Source: an uncultured Candidatus Saccharibacteria bacterium (GTDB lineage Bacteria; Patescibacteriota; Saccharimonadia; Saccharimonadales; Saccharimonadaceae). Taken from it: DNA of 64,000 nucleotides. The stretch lies in the NCBI GenBank assembly GCA_946222675.1, contig CAMIMA010000002.1, positions 150,071-214,070 of the forward strand. Direction: 5' to 3'. The notes beneath the pieces were generated by a model that was given only the letters and a program-made list of their open reading frames with translations, searched no databases and had not been told where the DNA came from. The position numbers and the translations under genes are program-made. Within the stretch, counting starts at the first letter, position 1. Each line of letters begins with the position of its first letter. Below, piece after piece: positions 6,947 to 16,026 of this stretch.

Positions 6947-8809
6947 TTAGTAGTGCACAGCAATGTTGCGGCGCCAAGCGGCAAACGACGTGGCGGCCGT
7001 ACGGCCGGCAGCTTCGTCTACCACTGGCTTGAAGTTACAGACAAAGTCGAACTTGCCCGTGGCGCGCACAAAGTGAATCATGGTCTCGGTCGGCACCGGC
7101 TGGCCATAGCGCACGTAAACGGCACGTAGCTGCTTGCTGTCCGAGGCGCCGAACTTCAGCAAGCGCACGCGCACCGCCTTGTCTGGCTGAGCGTCGGCGA
7201 GCGTGACCACCTTACCGTCGGAGTTGATGTAAAAGGCGTTGTAAGACACGCGGTTACCCTCGGTCAAGATGTAAATGTAGGCGTCAGCAATGGCGTTGTT
7301 GTCGGCGATGGCTTCCACGGCCAGCGACACCAAATCGGCCTGCGCTTGACGAACTTCCTTGGCGAACTGCTTCTTCTCAGTGAACGACAGGGCGCGCGCT
7401 TCCACCTTGGCTGGCTCGGCTGGGGCGTCGTCATCCAGCTGCTCGGCATCAATCTGTTCGGCGGCATCAGCGCCCGACATCAGGCGCTCCGACTCCACGG
7501 CCTTGTTTTGGTCGAGGTCTTGCATCAGGCTCTTATACGAGGTGTTATCCTTCAACTCCGGTCGCACCGTGGCGAGCTGGTCGAAGATGGCGTAAATCAT
7601 CGCGTCAGCATCGGTGCACTCGGCAACGGTCTCAAGCTGGTCACCGTCCTTGTGCGCCAAATCGTAGTGCACGAGGCCGTCGTCTTGGTTGGAGACGCTC
7701 AGCACGTAGCTACCACTGGCGCCACGACTACAGAAGTACACAAACGGCTGCGAGTTACCCTTGCTGTCTAGGGTGGAAAGCAAGTTGCCGTTCATGTGCA
7801 CCGCCGGCAAGCCCTTGGCGTGCTGGCGAATAGCGTCAACAATGTCGAGCTCGGCAAAGTGGGCGTCGTCATACGGGTATTCACTGGTGTTTTCGTCCAC
7901 CCGACCGGTGGCGTAAGCACTAAACAATGGTGAAATGCGGTCCATCAGCTCCACCAACTTAGCATTGACGCTGCGGCGGCTGTCTTGATACTTCACGCGA
8001 TGCTTGGCCTCGTAATCGATGGCAATTTGCTTGGCCACGCCGTAAAATAAGCCACAAAGCACAAGGTTGAGGTCGCCCGAAGTAATCTGGCGCACCGTCA
8101 CGCCCGCTTTGCGCACCTCAAGGCAATAGCGGCGCGGGGCAGCCGCATAGAGATAAGTGCCGTCGTTCCCCGGCTTGGCGGTTTTTAAGAGGCGCGGATA
8201 AAGGTCGGCGCGGTCGCCGTCCACCGGATAGCCCATCTGCTCGGCGTAATCGCGCACGGTAGCGCTCATGTACTCAAAGCTCTCCTTGCTGTCGCTCACG
8301 GTCTCTGGGGTGAGGTCACGGCGGATAGCGGCGCCCGAAAATTCTTTGGATATCTTACCTAAAATCGTCAGTTTGCGCTTCAACACAGCCGCTTCATCGA
8401 GCTTGCCGTCGGCTGCGGCATGGCGCGCCGCTTCATAGTCGGCAGCCAGCGAATAGGCGAGCTTATCAAACACCACCTGCAAGCAGCGCTTGGCATCGGT
8501 GTACTTGAGGTACTGAGCGCACTTGCCGTCGCGCCACAGGGCAATGTGGTACATCACCTTGCCATACTCGGCGGTTAAATAAACCGACTGGCCATCACCG
8601 TACGGTCGGCCGCTCCGCATAAAGCGCAACGCAGTGAAATATTTGTCTGTTTTGGCGTGGCGGGCATAGAGTACTACCGTCTGGCCGTCATCCGCAAACC
8701 GTACTTGGTCGCGCAGCCCCGTAGTGTAGTCGCGCGCCGTCAAAAGCAGCTCGTCAAACGCGCGCTGCAAGTCGGCCCCACCACCTGCAATGTTATTACC
8801 CTCATTCAT
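6947..8809 (-). CDS. large hypothetical protein of the accessory array
   Basis: A 620-aa protein with no confident family. It has no signal peptide or membrane span. An acidic, Ala-rich linker near residues 460-480 separates an N-terminal region from a C-terminal domain of about 130 aa. The C-terminal domain ends G-K-F-D-F-V-C-N-F and faintly resembles YezG-type immunity proteins (DUF600); this is tentative. The ATG at 8809 is preferred over an earlier in-frame start because TATAAT lies 9 nt upstream of it, leaving almost no leader. Base composition is more GC-rich than the family 1 cassettes. Confidence 0.65.
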   Translation of the reverse strand: MNEGNNIAGGGADLQRAFDELLLTARDYTTGLRDQVRFADDGQTVVLYARHAKTDKYFTALRFMRSGRPYGDGQSVYLTAEYGKVMYHIALWRDGKCAQYLKYTDAKRCLQVVFDKLAYSLAADYEAARHAAADGKLDEAAVLKRKLTILGKISKEFSGAAIRRDLTPETVSDSKESFEYMSATVRDYAEQMGYPVDGDRADLYPRLLKTAKPGNDGTYLYAAAPRRYCLEVRKAGVTVRQITSGDLNLVLCGLFYGVAKQIAIDYEAKHRVKYQDSRRSVNAKLVELMDRISPLFSAYATGRVDENTSEYPYDDAHFAELDIVDAIRQHAKGLPAVHMNGNLLSTLDSKGNSQPFVYFCSRGASGSYVLSVSNQDDGLVHYDLAHKDGDQLETVAECTDADAMIYAIFDQLATVRPELKDNTSYKSLMQDLDQNKAVESERLMSGADAAEQIDAEQLDDDAPAEPAKVEARALSFTEKKQFAKEVRQAQADLVSLAVEAIADNNAIADAYIYILTEGNRVSYNAFYINSDGKVVTLADAQPDKAVRVRLLKFGASDSKQLRAVYVRYGQPVPTETMIHFVRATGKFDFVCNFKPVVDEAAGRTAATSFAAWRRNIAVHY

Positions 8810-8892
8810 ACTACCAATATTATAGCATAACCGCACCAATTGTACTAATGTTTAACAGTGAAGAGACATCGAGCCACCAAGCGAACCTCATA

Positions 8893-8921
8893 TTGACAAG
8901 TAAATGCATAAGTGTTATAGT
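8893..8921 (+). promoter_or_regulatory. promoter of the first HNH gene
   Basis: TTGACA (8893-8898), 17 nt, TATAGT (8916-8921). The ATG at 8932 lies 10 nt past the -10, so the mRNA should be leaderless or nearly so. The promoter falls inside the longest open frame, which rules out the upstream ATG at 8848. Confidence 0.8.
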
Positions 8922-8931
8922 AAAGAAGATT

Positions 8932-9696
8932 ATGAAGATTATGAAGTTAAACGAGTCAGACCTTACCAACTTCGACCTCTATCGTAGCGACGACATCAAG
9001 CCCGAGCTCAAGTCCGCCATGGCGCTGACGGCGCTGGATATTCTCAATAAGCTGCCATGCGGGGAGAAGCGACGTCCAGAATATACCAACAATAATGAAC
9101 TGCTACCCGAAAGCATCGACGCAAGCAAAGTTTATAGGAGAAATGACTATTTTGGGCTTGGCGTCAATAAAGATGAGGTCAAAGAAACAAGGCTGAAGCT
9201 CACCAACCGAGTTCTGCTCCGCGACTTGACCAATGTCACAAAGAAATATAGTAAGAGATACGGCTTTTATGCCACCAGCGGCGACTTGCATTGCCTGTAC
9301 ACCGGCCGCGACATCTCATTTAGGCCCAAAGATGGCGCCAAGATTTCTAGCGTTATTGAGGTAGACCACGTGGTGCCACTAGAAGATATCTGGCGTAGCG
9401 ATCGCGGACTTAGCCCGCAAGCGCGGCACGAACTTTTTGGCAACGACCTAGAGGTGCAAGCTGTGGCAAAAAGCGCCAACCAAGAGAAGGGGCCGGATAC
9501 CTTTGAGGAGTGGCCAATGGATTGCTCGAAGCTACGGGAGGACTATATTGGCGACCCAATAAAGTTTAATAAACTTTATCTAGCGCAATATGCTGTACGC
9601 CAAGTAGCCATTAAAAATATGTACGGTCTGTGCGTCGACCGGTATGAACGTGATTACCTTAATCTAGCACTCACCCGCGCCGCCAAGCAAGACTAA
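8932..9696 (+). CDS. HNH endonuclease of DUF1524 type, copy 1
   Basis: A 254-aa protein. The catalytic-type motif E-V-D-H-V-V-P-L lies near residues 143-150, followed by an Asn-containing A-K-S-A-N-Q-E-K-G, the usual layout of DUF1524/HNH nucleases. A C-terminal helix (A-V-R-Q-V-A-I-K-N) is shared with copy 2 at 10455. No partner domain, so the substrate is unknown. It could be a nicking or anti-DNA-invader nuclease, or a leftover of a mobile element. The start at 8932 (alternative 8941) is set by the promoter just upstream. Confidence 0.8.
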   Translation: MKIMKLNESDLTNFDLYRSDDIKPELKSAMALTALDILNKLPCGEKRRPEYTNNNELLPESIDASKVYRRNDYFGLGVNKDEVKETRLKLTNRVLLRDLTNVTKKYSKRYGFYATSGDLHCLYTGRDISFRPKDGAKISSVIEVDHVVPLEDIWRSDRGLSPQARHELFGNDLEVQAVAKSANQEKGPDTFEEWPMDCSKLREDYIGDPIKFNKLYLAQYAVRQVAIKNMYGLCVDRYERDYLNLALTRAAKQD

Positions 9697-9701
9697 CACC
9701 C

Positions 9702-10016
9702 TCATTTAGCCACTTCGCCACTGCCACCATAAAAGATACGTACAATAAATACGGTGGCTAAATGCTCATCAATCCGATAAATGATTACATAATTGTCTAC
9801 AGCGACCTTACGTATATCATAAGCCGCCCAACGTAGCCATTCAATGTGCGCATACCTAGCGGGAAATGTGCTGAGACTACGAGCTATAGCTCTTAAATGG
9901 TTAAATTGTCGCGTAGCGGCAAAACTGTCTAATAAACTAAACTTAATATAATTATAGATATTTTCTAAATCCCGCTGAGCATCTGAAGAATAAACAACTT
10001 CGTAATGGTCGCTCAT
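9702..10016 (-). CDS. ParE/RelE-superfamily toxin
   Basis: A 104-aa protein with the RelE/ParE fold signature: an N-terminal strand Y-E-V-V-Y-S, helices with D-L-E-N-I-Y-N-Y-I, then R-K-V-A-V-D-N-Y-V-I-I-Y-R-I and a final strand V-F-I-V-R-I-F-Y-G-G. Toxins of this superfamily act on ribosome-bound mRNA (RelE) or gyrase (ParE); which applies here cannot be told. Its start overlaps the antitoxin stop by 4 nt (ATGA), the usual translational coupling. Confidence 0.85.
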   Translation of the reverse strand: MSDHYEVVYSSDAQRDLENIYNYIKFSLLDSFAATRQFNHLRAIARSLSTFPARYAHIEWLRWAAYDIRKVAVDNYVIIYRIDEHLATVFIVRIFYGGSGEVAK

Positions 10017-10318
10017 AAACCGTATTTATCCGCGAAATACTTGTCCACCTCGGCGGCAGTACGCGTGCGCCCCGCAGCAATGCCATCCATGCCACGCTGG
10101 ACTTCAGCGTCTAGCTCTTCGCGCGACAAGTCACTTAGCGCCACCGGCTTACACGCTGGCAACCGCGGCTCAAAGGGCAAACCCTGTTGCAACACCACCT
10201 GACTGTAGAACATCTGAATAGCACTCGACGGCGAAATCCCCAGCCGCCCCAAAATCTGCTCGGCGTCTGTTTTTAAACCGGTATCAATTCTTGCGTAAAC
10301 TGCGTTTGTGTTAGCCAT
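10013..10318 (-). CDS. RelB/DinJ-family antitoxin
   Basis: A 101-aa protein with an N-terminal ribbon-helix-helix of the RelB/DinJ type (A-R-I-D...L-K-T-D-A-E-Q-I-L...G-I-S-P-S-S-A-I-Q-M-F) and a C-terminal tail expected to wrap the toxin. It precedes and overlaps the toxin gene, as in most type II pairs. A GGAGACATC lies before the ATG. The pair probably autorepresses. It sits between two HNH genes on the opposite strand. Confidence 0.85.
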   Translation of the reverse strand: MANTNAVYARIDTGLKTDAEQILGRLGISPSSAIQMFYSQVVLQQGLPFEPRLPACKPVALSDLSREELDAEVQRGMDGIAAGRTRTAAEVDKYFADKYGL

Positions 10319-10418
10319 GATGTCTCCTTTATGCTTTTATTTTACTAAAAATTACCCTCAAGCGCAAGCAATTGCAAAAATTTGCCAGCAGGGGAGCGCG
10401 TATGGGGAGGAGCTTACT

Positions 10419-10447
10419 TTGACAAATACAACTAAATGTGTTAGTAT
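10419..10447 (+). promoter_or_regulatory. promoter of the second HNH gene
   Basis: TTGACA (10419-10424), 17 nt, TAGTAT (10442-10447), with an overlapping TATAAT at 10445-10450. The ATG at 10455 is 7 nt past TAGTAT, pointing to a leaderless transcript. Confidence 0.75.
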
Positions 10448-10454
10448 AATAAAG

Positions 10455-11195
10455 ATGAGATTGCGCCCTAACGACTTATACCGTAAACCCGAGCTGGCGT
10501 TTGGCCAGCTTGATAATGATAGTGCGCAATACCTCGCTAAAATCGCGCTGCATGAGCTACTTGGGCTACACGTGAAGCCCAAAGCCAGCAAGTCCAACTA
10601 CAACCGGCGGCATAGCTTTGACGAGTCTAACGACCACGACGCCGAAGCATACAACCGCACCGAACGGCGGCAGGAAATTTTGCGACGCGACCTCGACAGC
10701 TACCAGCTCGACCGCCGTGGGCAGGTCAAGGCAGGGGAACTCACCTGCCCGTACAGTGGTAAACACCTTGTGATGCCAACCTACTATGACATCGCGCGCG
10801 GCGCTGATGTCGACCACGTGGTCGCCCTCAGCAACGCCTGGGTGACGGGCGCCAAAAACCTCACCCGCGCTAACCGCAACGAACTGCTCAATCACCCGCT
10901 CGAATTACAGCTTGTCTCAAAACAAGCCAACACCGAAAAAGCTTCATCTGACGCCAGCCAGTGGTTGCCAGACAACGTCCCCTACCGGCTGCAGTACGTG
11001 GCGCGGCAGATTGCCGTCAAGAACATCTTCCACCTCTGGGTAACTGAGCCTGAGCGCGACGCCATGCACCGTGTCTTAAAGCCGATGGCCGAGTCCGCCA
11101 TCCTCTACACAGAGCTACTCGCCGATGAAGCCAAGCGCCGCGAGCGAGTCGCCGCCGAGCGCGCCATGATTAAGAAAATCCGCCAAATACACTAA
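10455..11195 (+). CDS. HNH endonuclease of DUF1524 type, copy 2
   Basis: A 246-aa paralog of the 8932 gene. The motif D-V-D-H-V-V-A-L-S-N-A-W lies near residues 118-129, followed by the Asn-rich Q-A-N-T-E-K-A and W-L-P-D elements typical of DUF1524. N-termini of the two copies align (D-L-Y-R...K-P-E-L). The start is fixed by the promoter 7 nt upstream, and there is no Shine-Dalgarno. No accompanying methylase or helicase is present, so a role in restriction is not demonstrated. Confidence 0.8.
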   Translation: MRLRPNDLYRKPELAFGQLDNDSAQYLAKIALHELLGLHVKPKASKSNYNRRHSFDESNDHDAEAYNRTERRQEILRRDLDSYQLDRRGQVKAGELTCPYSGKHLVMPTYYDIARGADVDHVVALSNAWVTGAKNLTRANRNELLNHPLELQLVSKQANTEKASSDASQWLPDNVPYRLQYVARQIAVKNIFHLWVTEPERDAMHRVLKPMAESAILYTELLADEAKRRERVAAERAMIKKIRQIH

Positions 11196-12653
11196 CGCAC
11201 TTAAGCTACTGCACGCGGGTGATGATAACGATAGTCTAGACAGTCCATAGCCCGCGCTTAACGGCACGCTTGACGGGCACACGCACAAAAACAACCCGCC
11301 AAGCACGCGGCTGCGACAACTTTACGCTTTCAAGACGTATGATTATACCTTTATGTTAATGTCGCACAATTTTTAGCACGCCGCGCGCGATGATTACGCC
11401 ACCTTAAATGGCTAAATGACTAGCTAAGTTACTTTACTTAACACCAAGCTAAACTCCAAGCCCATGGCGCGCAGGTATAACGTAGCCACACATCACGCCA
11501 TAACTTATGGCAAGCCGTGCCATCACCACTCAAACCGTAGCCCATAGCAGCCAAACAGAGGCGAGGCAGTGCGCCACCTGCCACAAACCAAGCTAATCAA
11601 CAGAGGTAGTAGCTAATCAAGACGGCTAATAGGGCGGCGGCGGCCGGATTTTTGGCAGGGGGTGCGTCCATAGTAGGGGGAGTTAAATCGGGAGAGCTAA
11701 CGCAAACCGCAACTCAACAGAGGTCGTGCTAAAGACAGTCCGGCACGCGGGGTACTTGATGCGTCGCATTTTTATTTTTCATTTTTTCGCGGGGCAACCT
11801 GCGCGCGGCGCCAACGCTCACTTTACAGAGGTGGGGTGGCACTATCACCGCGTCCTGACTTGCGGGCTTTACGTCGCACAACGTATGTTTTACGTTTTTT
11901 AACGACTTTAAAGCGACGCGTACCACTGATAACTACATAATAAGCGCCAAATTGCGGCGCCGCGGCTGGCTTTCACTAAAATGGGGAAAATAATTAAATA
12001 ATTATCCGCGCGCCTCACCCGATTAAAATAATTCTCCCTCACAGCCTGCCGCGCCCGACGTCAATAATTATTTTATGGGTTATTTTTCTGGGCCAATTTT
12101 CGGGGGACTTTTGGCCAGTTTTCGGCTCGCGACCGGTATCAATCTAGCGTCAGCCACTCGCGAGTGCCAACGCTCAAATCAGGCAAGTTTTAGGTAAATC
12201 AGCCAAATCCGGCGCGCGGCGACAATTTTCTGTCAAGCGATTTTAATTATTTAATTAATTTAATTGCCAATATTACTACAATTAATAGAATGGCGCCACA
12301 ATCACGGCCGTCGTACCTCTGATAAATTTTGTCGTCAATATTTAATAATTAATTTTCGCCATTGCCTAGGGGCCTGCCCTGCAGGGGTACAAACGCTAGC
12401 CGCGAGCGAGGCGGCAGCCAAAGATAAAGCCTACACTACATATTCGCGAGATGCTAGCTAAATTGCAGTGGTAGCGGCGCCAATTCGGCGCTGTGGCTCA
12501 GGAGTTTTCCACAGATCGTTGCGCCAACATATTACAACATAATAGCGTCATGACGTCAAATAAATCGCCTGTCACGCCATTTGACATATTTGACATTTAT
12601 GTTGTAATATATTGTGATATTTTTGCGACGTCACTCCCCCGCCCTCTAATCGG
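11196..12653. other. 1.46-kb non-coding region
   Basis: No convincing gene or known RNA was recognised. GC-rich stretches alternate with AT-only stretches (around 11985-12005 and 12240-12300). The octamer AACAGAGG occurs three times (11554, 11599, 11716). A 14-bp inverted repeat lies near the ftsQ end (12529-12610). The region separates the accessory array from the dcw cluster and is unusually long for this compact genome. Confidence 0.6.
12529..12610. repeat. 14-bp inverted repeat with 54-bp spacer
   Basis: Arms ATATTACAACATAA (12529-12542) and its exact complement (12597-12610). The spacer holds a TTTGACATATTTGACAT direct repeat and a GACGTCA palindrome. It could be an operator or a long-range hairpin just downstream of ftsQ. 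Confidence 0.6.
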
Positions 12654-13532
12654 CTACTTCCAAAACGCCTTGCCGGCGACGCGGCAATCCACATAAATTG
12701 GTTTAATATTATGTGTATCAATGTAACGCACCATAGTTGCGATGTCGCTCGCCTCTGATTCTGGCTGGCGCGTAATTTGCGCCTTAAACGGATATTGGCG
12801 GCTGTCCACGTAGAGCTCCACGTAGCGCGCCGCACCCTTCGGCACAACCACTCGCCGCACGCTGATGCCGCGCTTCGCTAGCGCCGTCGCCGTCCGACCG
12901 ACGAAGCTCAAGAACCCCGCCGGCGCCGCCACGCCGTTAATCGACTTGGCACCACTGTTATCTTCAATAGTTAGCTGCGGGGTACCGTAATAATTGTGCT
13001 GGAACACCACGCCCTTATCATCCACGAAGTTGGTCTTGCCATTCGCCGTCCACTGCGCCACGGGCGCGCGGAAGGAGAGCTTCGCCTGCGCCAGCATCAA
13101 CCCCGCCGGCACCACATCCACACTCAACACCTCAGGCGCCTGCTGGCGTAAATAATTCAATAACACCGAATTGCGCCGCATAAAGCTGAACCGCTCAAGC
13201 GGGTTGGTCTGATAATAACCGTTAATCAATTTGAGGTAGCGCGCTTGGTCGGTGGCAGCCAGCCGCGCATCAGTCTGTACCCTCACCACTGAACCGGCGT
13301 ACTGTGCAAGCAGCGCCAAGCCGAGCAACACCAGCCCCACGACCACCATAAACAGCGCCGTCAATCGGCGTTGCACCGACTTGAGGTGCTGCAACCGCTG
13401 CCGCTCCAGCTGCGCCGTCTTTTCGCTCTTAAAGCCCGTCAGCGTCACGCCGCGCGTATAAGCGGCGGCATTAAAATCCGCCCGCGCCTCTCGCTCCGAG
13501 TGCTTCTCTTGCCCACGCCGAAAATTAAACAT
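12654..13532 (-). CDS. ftsQ: cell-division protein FtsQ/DivIB
   Basis: A 292-aa bitopic membrane protein at the end of the dcw cluster. The N-terminal cytoplasmic part is basic, one transmembrane helix spans about residues 58-80, and the rest is an extracytoplasmic POTRA/FtsQ region. FtsQ connects FtsL and the FtsW-FtsI synthase with early divisome proteins. Overall sequence similarity is weak, as usual for this family; position after murG and topology support the call. Separated from murG by about 30 nt. Confidence 0.8.
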   Translation of the reverse strand: MFNFRRGQEKHSEREARADFNAAAYTRGVTLTGFKSEKTAQLERQRLQHLKSVQRRLTALFMVVVGLVLLGLALLAQYAGSVVRVQTDARLAATDQARYLKLINGYYQTNPLERFSFMRRNSVLLNYLRQQAPEVLSVDVVPAGLMLAQAKLSFRAPVAQWTANGKTNFVDDKGVVFQHNYYGTPQLTIEDNSGAKSINGVAAPAGFLSFVGRTATALAKRGISVRRVVVPKGAARYVELYVDSRQYPFKAQITRQPESEASDIATMVRYIDTHNIKPIYVDCRVAGKAFWK

Positions 13533-13564
13533 AATCTAATTCTATTTTATCACAATCGCCGCCG

Positions 13565-14731
13565 TTAATGTACGTGTAGCTGCGTGGCGTCCAAAATCAG
13601 GCGCGCCATGTCTTGCAGGGCGTGCGGCTTGGCATAGCCGCCCAACGCCTTAGCGAGCTGCTGCCGCCGACCTTGGTCACGAATCAGCTCCGCCAGCGTC
13701 TTGCCTAACAGTTTCGGCTGCTGTTCCACGTCATGCTGCGCCAACACCACTGTTGCGCCCGCCTGCTCGTACACTTTGGCGTTCTTAGTCTGATGGTCGC
13801 CCGCCAGATATGGCGAAGGAATAATCACCGTCGCCACGCGAATCGCGGCTAACTCCGCCATGGTCGTCGCGCCCGCGCGCGTCACCACCACGTCCGCCGC
13901 CTTCATGTAGTCGGCAATTTGCTCAGTAAACTCCAGCACCCGCACGTGCCTACGCTCGGCATCACTTAAGTCCAGTGTCACTTTACGCCCCTTACCAATC
14001 AACATCGCCACGTCGGCACCCTGCTTGATGAGCTGGCGGGCGTTCAAGGCCATCGCCACGTTGATTTCTTTCGCACCCAAGCCGCCGCCCATCGACACCA
14101 CGAGCGGTCGCTCTGGGTCAAAGCCCAGCTTCGCCTTCAAGTCGCGATGCGCCGCGGCATTCACCGGCTTAACCTCGGGCCGCAACGGAATGCCAATGTA
14201 CTTAGTGCGCGACTTCGGATAACTCGGGTAATTCTCAACCGGCGCGCCCGTCCCAATCGCCCGCGCATAACGCGCCAACACGCGGTTGGTTAGCCCCGGC
14301 ACCGTGTCACTGTCATGTAACACCAGAGGTATGTGCAAGAGATGTGCTGCCAAGCCCACCGGCAAACAGACATAGCCACCCTTACAAAACACCACATCCG
14401 GCCGCAACCGGCGCAGCTTACAGTAGCTCGTCACAAACCCCGCGCCGATATGGAACAGGTCAACCAAGTTCGGGATGTGTGTGTGCACAATGTGATACAA
14501 ACTAAACCAGCGATACCACCACGGCAAATTGGCGTAGCGGCGCAGCTTACCTGCCGGAATTACACTGGTCGGCACCGCCTTGCCCAGCAGCCCGCGCGCC
14601 TGCTTGATAAACTTGCGGTCACACCACACCGTAATGTCCGCCCGCGGATGTTCTCGCTTTATCTCTTTAATAACCGCGACGATTGGTGTAATATGGCCGC
14701 CGCTGCCGCCGCCCACGCATAAAATCTTCAT
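13565..14731 (-). CDS. murG: MurG, lipid II-forming N-acetylglucosaminyltransferase
   Basis: A 388-aa GT28-family enzyme that transfers GlcNAc from UDP-GlcNAc to lipid I at the inner membrane face. Visible motifs: the N-terminal G-G-G-S-G-G-H glycine loop at residues 7-13, G-G-G-L-G-A-K-E-I-N in the middle, R-A-G-A-T-T-M-A-E-L-A and the P-S-P-Y-L-A-G-D-H-Q-T-K-N-A sugar-nucleotide site near the C-terminus. The ATG at 14731 (M-K-I-L-C-V) is chosen over an in-frame start 18 nt upstream. The gene overlaps the 3' end of ftsW by 65 nt. Confidence 0.95.
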   Translation of the reverse strand: MKILCVGGGSGGHITPIVAVIKEIKREHPRADITVWCDRKFIKQARGLLGKAVPTSVIPAGKLRRYANLPWWYRWFSLYHIVHTHIPNLVDLFHIGAGFVTSYCKLRRLRPDVVFCKGGYVCLPVGLAAHLLHIPLVLHDSDTVPGLTNRVLARYARAIGTGAPVENYPSYPKSRTKYIGIPLRPEVKPVNAAAHRDLKAKLGFDPERPLVVSMGGGLGAKEINVAMALNARQLIKQGADVAMLIGKGRKVTLDLSDAERRHVRVLEFTEQIADYMKAADVVVTRAGATTMAELAAIRVATVIIPSPYLAGDHQTKNAKVYEQAGATVVLAQHDVEQQPKLLGKTLAELIRDQGRRQQLAKALGGYAKPHALQDMARLILDATQLHVH

Positions 14732-16004
14732 CTCGCTCCTCCTCTCCATTGTTATGCACTCGCCGATAAGTGGTGTAGCGCGAAATATTCAGCACCATAC
14801 CCAGCACCAGCATAATAAACACCAGCGACGTACCGCCGATTGACACCAATGGCAAAGTAATGCCCGTCAGAGGTATCATGTGCGTCATCGCGCCAATGTT
14901 CATTAAAACGTGCGCCGCCAGCCAGCCAAAAATTCCGCCAAGCACCAGCCGCAAATAATAATTCTCCAGATAGTCAACCTTGCGAATGATGACATAAAGC
15001 AGACCAGCAAACAAGACAATCAGCCCCACGCTGCCAATCCAGCCAATCATCTCACCCCAAATAGCGAAAATCGAGTCGTTCACCGCCTCTGGCAGCCAGC
15101 CAAAGGCCTGCACTGACTTGCCGAGCCCACGCCCAAACATACCGCCCGAGCCGAGCGCCAAAATTGCCTGATTAATGTGATAGTTTGTTTCCTCCGTACC
15201 ACTACCAACAAAGGTGAAAATGCGTTGCAAGCGGTGCGGCGCCACAATAATCGAAGCCACGCCCGCCACCAGAATAATCAGCGCCGCTGCCGAAACATAC
15301 TTCCAGCGCATACCCGACACCACCAACTCAATCAGCGTGATACCCACAAACGCCACGCCCGTACCGAGGTCCTTTTGTAGCAGCACCACTACAAACATCA
15401 CCAGCATTAGCACCACCAGTACCTGCCAAACCGTGTCCCAGCTGTTCAGTCGCCCGCGCCGCGCCTCTGTTGCCAAGATATTGGCGGTAAACAACACCGC
15501 GCCTAGCTTTAACAACTCCGCCGGCTGAAATGTGCCAAGCGGCCCCAAGCGATACCAACGACAAGCACCCAAGGCACACCGCGCAATCGGCACATGCAGC
15601 AGTCCTAACAGTGGTAACGCCAGCGAAATCACCAACGCCAGCACAAACAACCGCGCGCCGTAGCGGCGGAAGACATCCAGCGGCAGGCGCGTTGCCGCGA
15701 TAAACGCCGCCACGCCGACCGCGAGAAATGCCAGCTGCTTCAGCATGTATGCGTTCGATTGGTCATTGTTGCCGTGCGTGATGGCCGGCAAAATCGAGAA
15801 CATCGCCACATAGCCAATCGTCGCCAGCAGCAACGTCAACAGCGCAATCCAATAGTCGGGTCGGTGCCGGCGCGTCAAGTCCAGCCGTGGCACGCGGTCA
15901 GCCTTGCCGCCGCTCCGCAGCGTGCGCCAAAACCGTTGCAGCCAGTCCAGCCCAGCTGCAATCAGCGCGTCTACTCCTACTTCTCTTGGTTTATTATTGT
16001 ACAC
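14667..16004 (-). CDS. ftsW: FtsW, SEDS-family septal peptidoglycan polymerase
   Basis: A 445-aa polytopic membrane protein with about ten helices. SEDS signatures are present: F-Q-P-A-E-L-L-K-L near residue 160 and P-L-T-G-I-T-L-P-L-V-S-I-G-G-T-S in the last third. It polymerises lipid II with the ftsI product encoded two genes upstream. The start is a GTG with AAGGGTCGG upstream; the N-terminal 45 residues are cytoplasmic. The C-terminal basic tail overlaps murG in another frame. Confidence 0.95.
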   Translation of the reverse strand: MYNNKPREVGVDALIAAGLDWLQRFWRTLRSGGKADRVPRLDLTRRHRPDYWIALLTLLLATIGYVAMFSILPAITHGNNDQSNAYMLKQLAFLAVGVAAFIAATRLPLDVFRRYGARLFVLALVISLALPLLGLLHVPIARCALGACRWYRLGPLGTFQPAELLKLGAVLFTANILATEARRGRLNSWDTVWQVLVVLMLVMFVVVLLQKDLGTGVAFVGITLIELVVSGMRWKYVSAAALIILVAGVASIIVAPHRLQRIFTFVGSGTEETNYHINQAILALGSGGMFGRGLGKSVQAFGWLPEAVNDSIFAIWGEMIGWIGSVGLIVLFAGLLYVIIRKVDYLENYYLRLVLGGIFGWLAAHVLMNIGAMTHMIPLTGITLPLVSIGGTSLVFIMLVLGMVLNISRYTTYRRVHNNGEEERDEDFMRGRRQRRPYYTNRRGY

Positions 16005-16026
16005 CCGACCCTTAACTCAAATTAAT

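Noticed and set aside
8848..8931. Longer N-terminus for the first HNH gene
   Set aside because: A TTGACA-N17-TATAGT promoter lies inside this stretch, and the two HNH paralogs align only from 8932 or 8941 onward.
11980..12520. Possible replication origin (AT-rich tracts and a TTTTCCACA box)
   Set aside because: Only one imperfect DnaA-like box, no dnaA or dnaN nearby and no change in gene strand bias. Not supportable.
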